A stretch of DNA of 64,000 bases from NCBI RefSeq assembly GCF_917563885.1, contig NZ_CAKJTG010000021.1, forward strand, positions 19,191 through 83,190. Direction: 5' to 3'. Made by a program: the position numbers and the translations under genes. Within the stretch, counting starts at the first letter, position 1; the number at the start of each line of letters is the position of its first letter. The DNA comes from Pseudoneobacillus rhizosphaerae. Its GTDB lineage: Bacteria > Bacillota > Bacilli > Bacillales > Cytobacillaceae. Below the pieces are notes generated by a model. The model was not told the origin of the DNA, searched no databases, and saw only the letters and a list, made by a program, of their open reading frames with translations. Positions 1-7,861 of this stretch are shown one piece after another.

Positions 1-199
1 GATCTAAAGAAGGCACAAATAAATATTGGTTTTGTTTATTAAGATCAATGACGAAAGCCATAAACCTTTCATGTGGGTCAGAATTAAACCCCGTATAGTA
101 AAAGACGTTTTTTGGATCCTTAATGATTGCTAAGTCCACTTGTTGGGTTTCTAAATACTTAATTAATTCGTTTATTCTACTCTGATATTGTTCTCTCAT
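1..199 (-). CDS. Xaa-Pro peptidase, N-terminal part (cut by window edge)
   Basis: Partial gene: the reverse strand from 199 reads ATG with an AAAGGATGG ribosome binding site just upstream, then 66 codons without stop to the window edge. The visible residues (start MREQYQSRINELIKYLE, then VFYYTGFNSDPHERF) match the creatinase/prolidase N-terminal domain of M24B aminopeptidases, which contributes to dimer and substrate contacts; the metal-binding catalytic domain lies outside the window. It sits immediately downstream of another M24B peptidase on the same strand, 47 bases away, so the two are probably cotranscribed. Family assignment is by the YYTGF-type motif; exact substrate cannot be said. 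Confidence 0.75.
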   Translation of the reverse strand, partial: MREQYQSRINELIKYLETQQVDLAIIKDPKNVFYYTGFNSDPHERFMAFVIDLNKQNQYLFVPSLD

Positions 200-246
200 A
201 ACTTAGCCATCCTTTAGTGTAAATTTTCACTACAAGCTAAAATCCT

Positions 247-1326
247 CTACAGAATAATTAATTCTTTCGTTGATGGAGTCAAAACTTCACGACCCTTTTC
301 ATTAATGAGGACAACATCCTCGACTCTTGCTCCGCCTAATCCTTTTAGATAGATGCCAGGCTCAACCGTAATCACCATATTCTTCTCTAATATTTTATCT
401 TTTAATACTGAAAAAAGCGGAGCTTCATGTACTTCCAATCCAATTCCGTGACCTGTGCCAGTCCCAGAACATTCATTATAACCATTTCTAATGATGTTCT
501 CACGCATTAAAAAGTCAACCTCTTGGTCAGTTAGCCCTGGTCGTAAACCAGCTACACAATTTTCGAATGACCGAAGAACAACATTATGTATTTCTCTTAA
601 TTCTGGTGCGGGTTCACCAACAGCAACGACCCTAGAGATATCCGCCCAATAGCCTTGATAATTTGCTCCAAAATCGATTGTAATCATATCACCTTTTTCA
701 ATTATTTTATCGCTGGCACGACCATGTGGTAATGCGCTACGGTAACCCGACGCTACAATTGGAGAAAAAGATGTGGCTGTACACCCATTTTTCTTAATAA
801 ACGATTCTAGTTCCTCCGCAACATCCAATTCAGTAATACCAGACCTGATAAAATTTAAAATATGTAAATATGCTTTGTCAGTAACTTCAGCCGCAACCCT
901 TAATTTTTTTATCTCGTCCTTCGATTTAATCATTCGGAGTGTTTCTACCACTTCACTTGTGGGGATTAAATCAGTTGAAAAACGGGTTTGATTTTTACTA
1001 AATAATCCATAGGATAAATGTTCTTGTTCAAATCCAAGTTTCCTAATTTTCATAGCTTTTATTTGAACAGCCACTTCTTCAAATATTTTCCCTTTATGCC
1101 CTGTATGACCTGCGTGTAAAACGACTTCGTAATCCGCTGTCTGATCATGTGCCTGTTCCATATAGCGATAATCAGTAATAAGTTTGGCTTCTGTTTCAGA
1201 GATGAGAATAACACCATTACTCCCTGTGAAGCCAGAGATATATAATCTGTTCCATGGATGGATGATCATCATTCCATCTATCCCTAAATCCTGAAACCTT
1301 TCTCTCAGCTTTCTAATTTTCTCCAT
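247..1326 (-). CDS. M24B family Xaa-Pro aminopeptidase/dipeptidase
   Basis: Cytosolic metallopeptidase expected to remove N-terminal residues preceding proline. The N-terminal creatinase-like domain carries LYISGFTGSNG; the C-terminal pita-bread domain carries the usual metal ligands in ITIDFGANYQGYWADISR (two Asp), GTGHGIGLEVHEAP (His), VEPGIYLKG (Glu) and ARVEDVVL (Glu). About 359 residues, normal for PepQ/YqhT-like enzymes. I chose the ATG at 1326 because GTGAGGG ends eight bases before it; an in-frame GTG at 1341 overlaps that ribosome binding site and is unlikely. A paralogue follows directly downstream. The family is clear, the physiological peptide substrate is not. Confidence 0.88.
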   Translation of the reverse strand: MEKIRKLRERFQDLGIDGMMIIHPWNRLYISGFTGSNGVILISETEAKLITDYRYMEQAHDQTADYEVVLHAGHTGHKGKIFEEVAVQIKAMKIRKLGFEQEHLSYGLFSKNQTRFSTDLIPTSEVVETLRMIKSKDEIKKLRVAAEVTDKAYLHILNFIRSGITELDVAEELESFIKKNGCTATSFSPIVASGYRSALPHGRASDKIIEKGDMITIDFGANYQGYWADISRVVAVGEPAPELREIHNVVLRSFENCVAGLRPGLTDQEVDFLMRENIIRNGYNECSGTGTGHGIGLEVHEAPLFSVLKDKILEKNMVITVEPGIYLKGLGGARVEDVVLINEKGREVLTPSTKELIIL

Positions 1327-1552
1327 GATCATTACCCTCACTTCAAACTTTCAAAGATTTTTACAGCCAAGTGAAAAATATTATTCCTTAAAATAGATAC
1401 TTGCAAATTCTGTACCAATTTAATCATCATTCATTAATAGAAGGACACTATATTTTTATTTACTTCTTCCTACGAAACATGTCTAATTTTTTATACATAT
1501 TATGTATAATATTTTAGAACCTGTAAAAAAATCTATCCAACGATTATTTTAT

Positions 1553-2302
1553 CTATTCCTCATAAATCATTTTTCTCGTCATTCCACCATCAATAGTGAT
1601 ATTTGTTCCTGTTACAAAATTATTGTCTTCAGCTGTTAAATAGAGACAAGCTCTCGCTATATCGGCTGGATTCCCTACACGTTTAGATAAATGCTGCTCA
1701 TGATCAACCACTCTCAATTGTGAATAGTCACCGGTTTCAATCCAACCTGGTGAAATTGCATTAACAGTAATACGATCTTCGGTAAATGATGATGCTAGTG
1801 CATGTGTTAGGGAAATGATCCCTCCCTTTGTAGCAGCATAAGCCTCTGAAGAAGGTTCGGACATGAATGCCCTTGTTGAGGCAATATTAACTATTGCACC
1901 CCCTACTTTATTTTCCCTCATTACTTTTGCAGCCTCACGTGAACATAAAAAAACACTTCGGAGATTCGTATTGATTACATCATCCCATTCTTCTAAGGTT
2001 AATTCATATGGAGATTTAAATATTCCCTTACCTGCATTATTAATTAATATATGAATCGTGTCGTAGGTAGATGTCGTGACATAGATAAGCCTATTTACAT
2101 CTTCTTCTTTTTTTACATCGGTTTTAACAAAAATGGCATTACCACCATTTTCCTTTATTTTTGAGGTTATTTTCATCCCAGTTTCTTCATCTATATCGGC
2201 GAGTACAACTTTTGCCCCTTTTTTGGCATAGGTACTAGCAATTTCACGCCCAATACCATTTGAAGCACCTGTAACAATTACTACTTTATTAGAAAATGGC
2301 AT
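1553..2302 (-). CDS. Short-chain dehydrogenase/reductase
   Basis: NAD(P)-dependent oxidoreductase of the classical SDR family, 249 residues. The Rossmann cofactor motif TGASNGIG is near residue 11, NNAG near residue 88, the catalytic Ser in VNIAS, and YAATK supplies the Tyr-Lys pair; the C-terminal TGTNITIDGG is typical. Asp in VVLADI after the second strand suggests NAD(H) preference (inference). AAGGAG lies seven bases before the ATG. It stands alone between two intergenic gaps, so neighbours do not reveal the substrate; it could equally be a sugar, polyol or hydroxy-acid dehydrogenase. Confidence 0.88.
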   Translation of the reverse strand: MPFSNKVVIVTGASNGIGREIASTYAKKGAKVVLADIDEETGMKITSKIKENGGNAIFVKTDVKKEEDVNRLIYVTTSTYDTIHILINNAGKGIFKSPYELTLEEWDDVINTNLRSVFLCSREAAKVMRENKVGGAIVNIASTRAFMSEPSSEAYAATKGGIISLTHALASSFTEDRITVNAISPGWIETGDYSQLRVVDHEQHLSKRVGNPADIARACLYLTAEDNNFVTGTNITIDGGMTRKMIYEE

Positions 2303-2361
2303 TTTTATATCTCCTTAAAAGAAATTTGAAATAGATTAATCTATTATTAATTTTACAATAA

Positions 2362-2399
2362 ATAAAAAGCCATTCCAGTTTGATTTAACCAGAATGGCT
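2362..2399 (-). terminator. Rho-independent terminator
   Basis: AGCCATTC (2368-2375) pairs with GAATGGCT (2392-2399); on the minus strand the stem is followed by a T-rich run. It ends the small membrane protein transcript. Confidence 0.75.
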
Positions 2400-2407
2400 T
2401 TCCTAAT

Positions 2408-2638
2408 TTAATAAATATTTTCTTCCTCTGTTTTCTCGCCAATTGTACGCTCTTGGTACCAATTTGTTATTTGTGTAAGGATAGCAAATACTAAAAAGAA
2501 ATTCATTGCCCACACGTTAATAAAGGGAGCAATACCTCCAAATTCAATTGTGCTATATCCTTTCAACTTCATGACAATCATAGACTCTATAAAAACTAGA
2601 ATAAACCCCATTACCCCAGCCACAGCTGTTCTAATCAT
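2408..2638 (-). CDS. Small two-helix membrane protein, unknown function
   Basis: A 76-residue protein with two predicted membrane segments (roughly residues 4-26 and 42-62), a short polar loop containing KLKGYSTIEFGG and a charged C-terminal tail ending KTEEENIY. A GGGAGG ribosome binding site lies upstream of the ATG and a hairpin terminator follows within ten bases of the stop, so it looks like a real monocistronic gene. I do not recognise the family. It may be a small transporter partner or a stress-related membrane peptide, but nothing in the context supports a function. Confidence 0.6.
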   Translation of the reverse strand: MIRTAVAGVMGFILVFIESMIVMKLKGYSTIEFGGIAPFINVWAMNFFLVFAILTQITNWYQERTIGEKTEEENIY

Positions 2639-2810
2639 CCTAATATCCCTCCCAGTAATGAACTGTTATTATGTAGACTTACCTTCAATCAACTTGGCAA
2701 GCTCATTATATGACAATTTTGTGAACATCCTTTAACTAATTATATTTCAAAAAATACAAAAACAAAAGCCCAAAAGTCTTTCTTATTAAATATATCTCTC
2801 CAAAATACAA

Positions 2811-2838
2811 AAAAGCCGATGCATAATGCATCTGCTTT
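2811..2838 (-). terminator. Terminator of the glycerate kinase gene
   Basis: AGCCGATGCAT (2814-2824) pairs with ATGCATCTGCT (2826-2836) with one mismatch; the minus strand continues into a T-rich run. It lies directly after the kinase stop codon. Confidence 0.75.
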
Positions 2839-2842
2839 TCGA

Positions 2843-3973
2843 TTACTTCTCTTTTATTAACCTACAAACATTTTCAACAGCAACCACTAAATTTTCCGGA
2901 CCCATTTTTAAAGCCTCATCTAACGATGTGAGTTCTCTAAGAATACCAACTATGGCGGTAAATCCATAATCATAAAGAATATCTGCCCCTTTACCAATTT
3001 TTCCAGCAAAGGCTACTACAGGAATATTAAGTTCCCTTGCAGTTGAAGAAACACCAAATGGGGTTTTACCAAACACCGTTTGCCCATCTATACTTCCTTC
3101 CCCTGTAAACACATATCTAGCTCCTATCATTCTTTCCTTTAGGTTAGTATGTTCAATAACAAGGTTAATGCCTTTTTTTAATTCAGCATTAAGGAAGGCC
3201 AACAACCCGGCTCCTAGACCACCTGCTGCTCCAGCACCTTCAACTGTGGCAATATCAATACCTAGTTCTGCTTTTATCATATGGGCATAATGTGCTAGGT
3301 TCTGTTCTAACTCTTCCACTACTTCTGCTGTAGCACCTTTTTGTGGACCAAAGATATACGATGCACCATTTTTTCCTATTAAAGGATTTGTCACATCACA
3401 GGCTACTTCAATTTTAGTCGTATATAACCGTTTATCAATTCCACTTAAATCAATCGAGTGAAGTCTCCCTAGATTTCCTCCTCCATAAGGAAGTTCAAAC
3501 CCTTCCTTATCCTTAAAGGAGACACCTAGAGCTTGAAGCATTCCAACCCCACCGTCATTAGTAGCACTTCCACCTATACCAATTAGGATATTCTTTACAC
3601 CTTGATCTAGGGCATGCTTAATTAACTCACCTGTTCCAAAAGACGTTGTTATTCGAGGGTTTCGTACCTCTTTTTTGAGTAATTCAAGCCCGCTTGCACT
3701 TGCCATTTCAATAACCGCTGTTTGACCACTTCCTAATAAACCGTACTCAGCTTCTACTTTTTCCCCTAGAGGACCAATAACCTCAACTTTTACGATTTCT
3801 CCATTTGTACCATCGACTAATGATTGAACAGTTCCTTCACCACCATCTGCCATCGGAATAATGACACACTCTGCATCAGGAAAGACTCTCTTTATGCCTT
3901 CTTCCATCGCAAGGGCAGCTTTCTTTGCACTCATGCTCTCTTTAAATGAATCTGGAGCTAATATAAATTTCAT
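2843..3973 (-). CDS. glxK: Glycerate kinase (GarK/GlxK type I)
   Basis: Phosphorylates D-glycerate with ATP, linking glyoxylate/tartronate-semialdehyde or serine-derived carbon to glycolysis. The 376-residue length and the start MKFILAPDSFKESMSA with MADGGEGT, GIGGSATNDGG and TGEGSIDGQT are hallmarks of the glycerate kinase type 1 family. AAAGGGATGAG precedes the ATG. No glyoxylate carboligase or tartronate semialdehyde reductase lies beside it, but the ureide genes a few kilobases away could yield glyoxylate, so a shared role is possible (inference). Whether the product is 2- or 3-phosphoglycerate cannot be decided from sequence. Confidence 0.9.
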   Translation of the reverse strand: MKFILAPDSFKESMSAKKAALAMEEGIKRVFPDAECVIIPMADGGEGTVQSLVDGTNGEIVKVEVIGPLGEKVEAEYGLLGSGQTAVIEMASASGLELLKKEVRNPRITTSFGTGELIKHALDQGVKNILIGIGGSATNDGGVGMLQALGVSFKDKEGFELPYGGGNLGRLHSIDLSGIDKRLYTTKIEVACDVTNPLIGKNGASYIFGPQKGATAEVVEELEQNLAHYAHMIKAELGIDIATVEGAGAAGGLGAGLLAFLNAELKKGINLVIEHTNLKERMIGARYVFTGEGSIDGQTVFGKTPFGVSSTARELNIPVVAFAGKIGKGADILYDYGFTAIVGILRELTSLDEALKMGPENLVVAVENVCRLIKEK

Positions 3974-4045
3974 CTTCGCTCATCCCTTTTTAGATTAAGG
4001 ATAACAATCGGTTATGTTCATTATCACTTTTTTTGATTAGTTATT

Positions 4046-4074
4046 TGAATCTTTTCATCTTATTGCATATAATA
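4046..4074 (+). promoter_or_regulatory. Sigma-A promoter of the arsR-family gene
   Basis: TTGAAT (4046-4051), a 17-base spacer and a perfect TATAAT (4069-4074). Transcription would start near 4081, just before the operator-like repeat. Confidence 0.75.
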
Positions 4075-4085
4075 ATTATAATTAT

Positions 4086-4101
4086 ATCAAAGGAATTTGA
4101 T
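4086..4101 (+). promoter_or_regulatory. Operator-like inverted repeat upstream of the arsR-family gene
   Basis: ATCAAA-GGAA-TTTGAT is a perfect 6-4-6 inverted repeat just after the predicted transcription start and before the ribosome binding site. This resembles ArsR/SmtB operators and suggests autorepression (inference). Confidence 0.6.
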
Positions 4102-4118
4102 TTAAAGGAGGTTGTAAT

Positions 4119-4442
4119 ATGGAGAATTTAATCCCTTTACAGGATATTTCACTGGAAAATACCTTTGCAGAGTATGAAAGAAGTTTTAAAGCTCTTGCAG
4201 ACAAAAAGCGTCTTCAAATATTAAACTTATTGTGCCAACAGGAATCAATTTGTGTCTGTGATTTATGCGACCTAATCAGTATGACTCAATCGAAGCTATC
4301 GTACCACTTAAAAATTTTACTTGATGCGAATCTAATAGTAAAAGAAACTCAAGGAACATGGAGCTACTATAAAATTAATGAACCTGAAATTAATAACCTG
4401 TTATCTCCTGAGTTATGTTGTTTGTTTAGACCTAATCGATAA
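4119..4442 (+). CDS. ArsR/SmtB-family metalloregulator
   Basis: Winged-helix repressor of 107 residues, expected to release DNA when it binds a thiophilic metal or metalloid. FKALADKKRLQILNLL begins the DNA-binding domain; CVCDLC (Cys 45, 47, 50) is the classic alpha-3 ArsR site and SQSKLSYHLKIL-type recognition residues follow. A second Cys pair, 100-101 in PELCCLF, sits at the C-terminus and could form an additional site. AAAGGAGG precedes the ATG and a hairpin follows the stop. No arsenite pump or arsenate reductase lies nearby, so the regulon is either remote or only the gene itself. Confidence 0.88.
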   Translation: MENLIPLQDISLENTFAEYERSFKALADKKRLQILNLLCQQESICVCDLCDLISMTQSKLSYHLKILLDANLIVKETQGTWSYYKINEPEINNLLSPELCCLFRPNR

Positions 4443-4460
4443 ATTCCTAGATAATAAAAA

Positions 4461-4490
4461 AGAGCTCACATGCAGTGGGCTCTTCTTTAA
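4461..4490. terminator. Bidirectional terminator between convergent genes
   Basis: AGAGCTCAC and GTGGGCTCT pair around a short loop, with A-rich and T-rich flanks. It serves the arsR-type gene on the plus strand and the HD-GYP gene on the minus strand. Confidence 0.75.
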
Positions 4491-4503
4491 TGTTCATAAA
4501 TAT

Positions 4504-5949
4504 CTAAAATTTTGAAATGAAGGTGCCAGTATTATCGTCCTTTATAGTTAGCGAAGGATACAAGTAAACATCTGGATTTCGTTGACAAAGATTAACCCAA
4601 GCTTCGACACATTTAGGATCAAAATGTATTCCTTTTTGATTTTCAATAAGTTTCATCGCTTTCTCATGGGTCCAAGCTTTTCGGTAAGATCGATCTGAGG
4701 TTAGAGCATCATACACATCCACAACCGCTATTACCCTTGCTAAATAAGGAATTTCATCACCTTTAAGCTGGTCTGGATATCCACTGCCATCCCATTTTTC
4801 ATGATGTGAACGAATAATACTTAATTCCTCCATCATCAGCCCTAGTTCCCTACACATCTCATATCCAAATAAAGGATGCTTTTCGATAATTCCTCTTTCT
4901 TCCGCAGTTAATTGGCCAGGTTTGTTTAAAATTGATTCAGGTATTCTAATTTTTCCTACATCATGAAGAAGTGTCCCTTCTGCAATTATCCGAAGTGATT
5001 CTGGTTTTAAATGAAGCTCCTCAGCAAGCTTCAACCCATACATTGTGACCCTAAACGTATGACCAGCTGTATAGGAATCCTTTTTTTCTGTTTCTACAAC
5101 TAGGTCCTTCACGCTTCGTGATAAACTGCCACTAATTCGTTCAAAAGGATCATTCGTAAACAATGCCCTTAAAGAGGCTCCTAAGGTTCCCTTAACAGCA
5201 TATTGCTTGAATAGGCCAAATAACATAACAATCATAGAAGCTAATAAAAGAAAATGATAAGTCCACCAGCTCATTCTCCACGTTTCACCTAAAGTCATAA
5301 TAAGCTGTGAAACAATTAGCCAACCTGCACTATAAACAATTGATATCTGAATTGGAAACCTTGTATAGCGATACGAATGATAGTAACGATACATCGTAAT
5401 GATGTTTAGTAGGATTGTACTTATCATTATGACCCAATTAAGAGGCTTAACTGTTAAAGGAATGATGTCGACCATGTGTGGATCAAGCATACTTAATACA
5501 CCAAATAGGGATAATAGTCCTATCCATATTGGTAGTAAACGTCTATTATGTTTTGTGAAAAATCCTACGATTTTACTATCTGTTGGTAAAGAAGAAAACA
5601 TGAGCCAAATGGTGGCTAAAATCATACTTAATTGTGCTGAAACAGCCGGTAAATGTGTCACATCCAAAATAAAGTAAGGCGTTGATAACCCATGCACGGA
5701 AAACATTTGGGCAAGGGAGATGAACGACAACGCTAGGAAAGTGACCTTAATATTCCGTAATCTTCTACCTGCTATGCCAATTGCAATTGCAATTAAAGTT
5801 GCTAAAATGGCTACAGCTGTAACGATATAAAAATGGCCAGATGGCAAGACAAATTCTGTATCTGTAAAAACACCAAATCTTAAAGCTTCAAAAAATATGT
5901 AAGGTACTACCATTGAAATGATCGGACCCCATATGCTGTGTTTTTTCAT
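4504..5949 (-). CDS. Membrane-anchored HD-GYP domain phosphodiesterase
   Basis: Probably hydrolyses a cyclic dinucleotide such as c-di-GMP at the membrane. The N-terminal half (about residues 8-250) contains seven or so hydrophobic segments forming a membrane sensor resembling MASE-type domains; the C-terminal half is an HD-GYP domain with His329-Asp330 in LLHDVGKIRIP, and HHEKWDGSGYP at 382-392, which contains the GYP signature. A spacer around residues 255-290 links the two. The gene is monocistronic with its own terminator. HD-GYP domains in Firmicutes are less often tested than in Proteobacteria, so c-di-GMP as substrate is inferred from the family. Confidence 0.88.
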   Translation of the reverse strand: MKKHSIWGPIISMVVPYIFFEALRFGVFTDTEFVLPSGHFYIVTAVAILATLIAIAIGIAGRRLRNIKVTFLALSFISLAQMFSVHGLSTPYFILDVTHLPAVSAQLSMILATIWLMFSSLPTDSKIVGFFTKHNRRLLPIWIGLLSLFGVLSMLDPHMVDIIPLTVKPLNWVIMISTILLNIITMYRYYHSYRYTRFPIQISIVYSAGWLIVSQLIMTLGETWRMSWWTYHFLLLASMIVMLFGLFKQYAVKGTLGASLRALFTNDPFERISGSLSRSVKDLVVETEKKDSYTAGHTFRVTMYGLKLAEELHLKPESLRIIAEGTLLHDVGKIRIPESILNKPGQLTAEERGIIEKHPLFGYEMCRELGLMMEELSIIRSHHEKWDGSGYPDQLKGDEIPYLARVIAVVDVYDALTSDRSYRKAWTHEKAMKLIENQKGIHFDPKCVEAWVNLCQRNPDVYLYPSLTIKDDNTGTFISKF

Positions 5950-6092
5950 TAATATCTCCGACCTTCAGTAAAATATGACAATATAAGATGCTTTTATATA
6001 TTATCATAGATAGAAAAACGATAGAATCATAAACTGACAAAATAATTCAAAAAATGAGGTCCTTTGACAAAATACTGGCCCGTTACTGCTAA

Positions 6093-6123
6093 AAGGGGTG
6101 AATTCTTTTTGAATTCACCCCTT
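6093..6123. terminator. Perfect 13-bp hairpin, possible terminator
   Basis: AAGGGGTGAATTC (6093-6105), loop TTTTT, then the exact complement (6111-6123). Four T follow on the minus strand. It may have been the original terminator of the cyuA-like gene, now separated from it by the 161-bp repeat element. Confidence 0.55.
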
Positions 6124-6139
6124 CAAACTTTTTATTCTT

Positions 6140-6300
6140 GGCTGTTTTCGCAAAGATTGTTGCTTTTCGAACTAAGTTTAAACCCGTATTTATTAAGGCT
6201 TCGGGGCATCTTTTCGTCCTTATTTTAAGTTTTATTGTGCTATTCCATGATTTAGGTTGTTATTTTAGATGTAATAGCAACAAAGTTTACGAAAAGAGCC
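6140..6300. mobile_element. MITE-like element, copy 1 (161 bp)
   Basis: The left end begins GGCTGTTTTCGCAAAGATTG and the right end, read in reverse complement, begins GGCTCTTTTCGTAAACTTTG; they match at about 23 of 28 positions. The element is flanked by the 8-bp direct repeat TTATTCTT at 6132-6139 and 6301-6308, as expected for a target-site duplication. It has no coding capacity. Related copies lie at 49988-50143 and 55422-55599. The right duplication includes the stop codon of the cyuA-like gene. Confidence 0.8.
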
Positions 6301-7581
6301 TTATTCTTTTTCTTCAAGCATTAATTCCAATATTAATTGATCCGTTTGCAATGTACCTTGATTTCCTAGCTTACAAAAGCTTTCTATGCTTTTTTCAACA
6401 TTATTATGAATGAACCCATCTGTGGATTGTATCTTTTTCTGATTCATTGCTAGTAGTGCTGATTGTACAGCTACATTCGAACAAGTTGAAACCTTCATCG
6501 CACAGCCAGCCTTTGCCCCATCACAAATCATGCCTGTGACATTTCCAATCGTATTTTGAACCGCAGCTTCGATTTCAAATAGCTCTCCTCCAAGAAGAAA
6601 AGCAATGCCGCCACTAGCTCCCATTCCAGCTGCCGTTACACCACAAAGTGCAGAAAGACGACCAAATTTAGATTTAATATGAATAGTTAACAGATGACTA
6701 AGAGCTACGGCACGAATCATCGTTTCTTGATCGGCCTTTAACTTTTCAGCAACAGCAACTACAGGAAGAGTCACGGCTATCCCTTGATTTCCACTACCCG
6801 TATTCGCCATAACAGGAAGAATACTTCCTGCCATTCTAGCATCTGAGCCTGCAGCTGCTAGCGACATCGCACTAGTTGCTAAATCATCAGATAGGTAACC
6901 CTTCGCGATATTTTCTTTTATCGTTTTACCTACCTCTAAACCATACGAATTGGTCAAGCCTTCTAGACCAATTGCTTTGTTTAATTCTATACTTTGTTTC
7001 ACTAGGTGGAGTTCCTCTAGATTTACTGTTTTAATGAATTCAAATATTTCAGCTATTGTTAGTCCAGTTAATAAGTCCGGATCCGATAATATACCTATAT
7101 GTTCGCAGCCGCCCTTAAAAACATCCTTACCATTACTTTCTATTAAAGTAATATTTGTATGGTTATCAGCAATGACGACCTTCACTCTTTCATGATCAGA
7201 AGTTGCGATGATTTCAATATAAAGCTTTTTCGGTGAATCGGCTATTGATACCGTAATTAATCCTTTTTGAAGCAGTTGCAGTGCCAATTCTTCTTCACTT
7301 ATAGTAATATTCTCAAGAACCTCAAGCTTTTTGTCTGGATTTCCTGCGATAAATCCAATTGCTGCAGCAAAATCAATTCCTGTCGATTTCATGCCAGGAA
7401 TACCAACAGCTTTGGCATTCTTTAAAATATTTCCGCTTACCTTAACTTGTATACCCGTTACAGGGCTATGAATATATTTTTTAGCAGTCGCGGTAGCTAA
7501 TGCAATGGCAACTGGTTCCGTACAGCCTAAGGCGATCACTAATTCTTGCTCTAAAATATTTATTATTTTTTGATGATCCAT
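6301..7581 (-). CDS. cyuA: CyuA / UPF0597 family protein (L-cysteine desulfidase or serine dehydratase-like)
   Basis: About 426 residues. The family is related to the alpha subunit of iron-sulfur L-serine dehydratase, and a methanogen homologue is an L-cysteine desulfidase. Visible signatures are VIALGCTEPVAIALA near the start, GSGNQGIAVTLPVVA in the middle, and ICDGAKAGCAMKVST near the end; Cys residues in the first and last blocks are the expected [4Fe-4S] ligands. I chose the ATG at 7581 because AAAGGTGG lies upstream of it; the longer reading from 7605 overlaps that site. It diverges from the M20 hydrolase gene. The stop codon falls in the target duplication of the adjacent repeat element. 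Confidence 0.82.
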   Translation of the reverse strand: MDHQKIINILEQELVIALGCTEPVAIALATATAKKYIHSPVTGIQVKVSGNILKNAKAVGIPGMKSTGIDFAAAIGFIAGNPDKKLEVLENITISEEELALQLLQKGLITVSIADSPKKLYIEIIATSDHERVKVVIADNHTNITLIESNGKDVFKGGCEHIGILSDPDLLTGLTIAEIFEFIKTVNLEELHLVKQSIELNKAIGLEGLTNSYGLEVGKTIKENIAKGYLSDDLATSAMSLAAAGSDARMAGSILPVMANTGSGNQGIAVTLPVVAVAEKLKADQETMIRAVALSHLLTIHIKSKFGRLSALCGVTAAGMGASGGIAFLLGGELFEIEAAVQNTIGNVTGMICDGAKAGCAMKVSTCSNVAVQSALLAMNQKKIQSTDGFIHNNVEKSIESFCKLGNQGTLQTDQLILELMLEEKE

Positions 7582-7861
7582 TTTATTTCCACCTTTTCTT
7601 AACATTTTCCAGAAATATCTGTCAAAGTGTAACCGTTATTTAAATTATAATAGAATGCTACATATATTGCACTGAAAAGTGGCAATATGGAGGGTGTTTC
7701 CAATACATAAATAGGATATATTATTCCTAACTTGTAGTTTATTGATTTATTTTTTCAATATTTCTATATTTTCCGATATCAACCTATACAACTCAAAGAA
7801 TAGAAGGTAAAATGATTATTTAACTCTCTATCGAACTTATTTTTATATAGGAGATGCTTAT

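Noticed and set aside
2550..2735. 61-codon plus-strand ORF opposite the small membrane protein
   Set aside because: Antisense to a gene with good ribosome binding site and terminator; no independent support.
6138..6413. 91-codon ORF starting at the left end of element copy 1
   Set aside because: It spans the repeat element and the antisense strand of the cyuA-like gene; no ribosome binding site, chance ORF.
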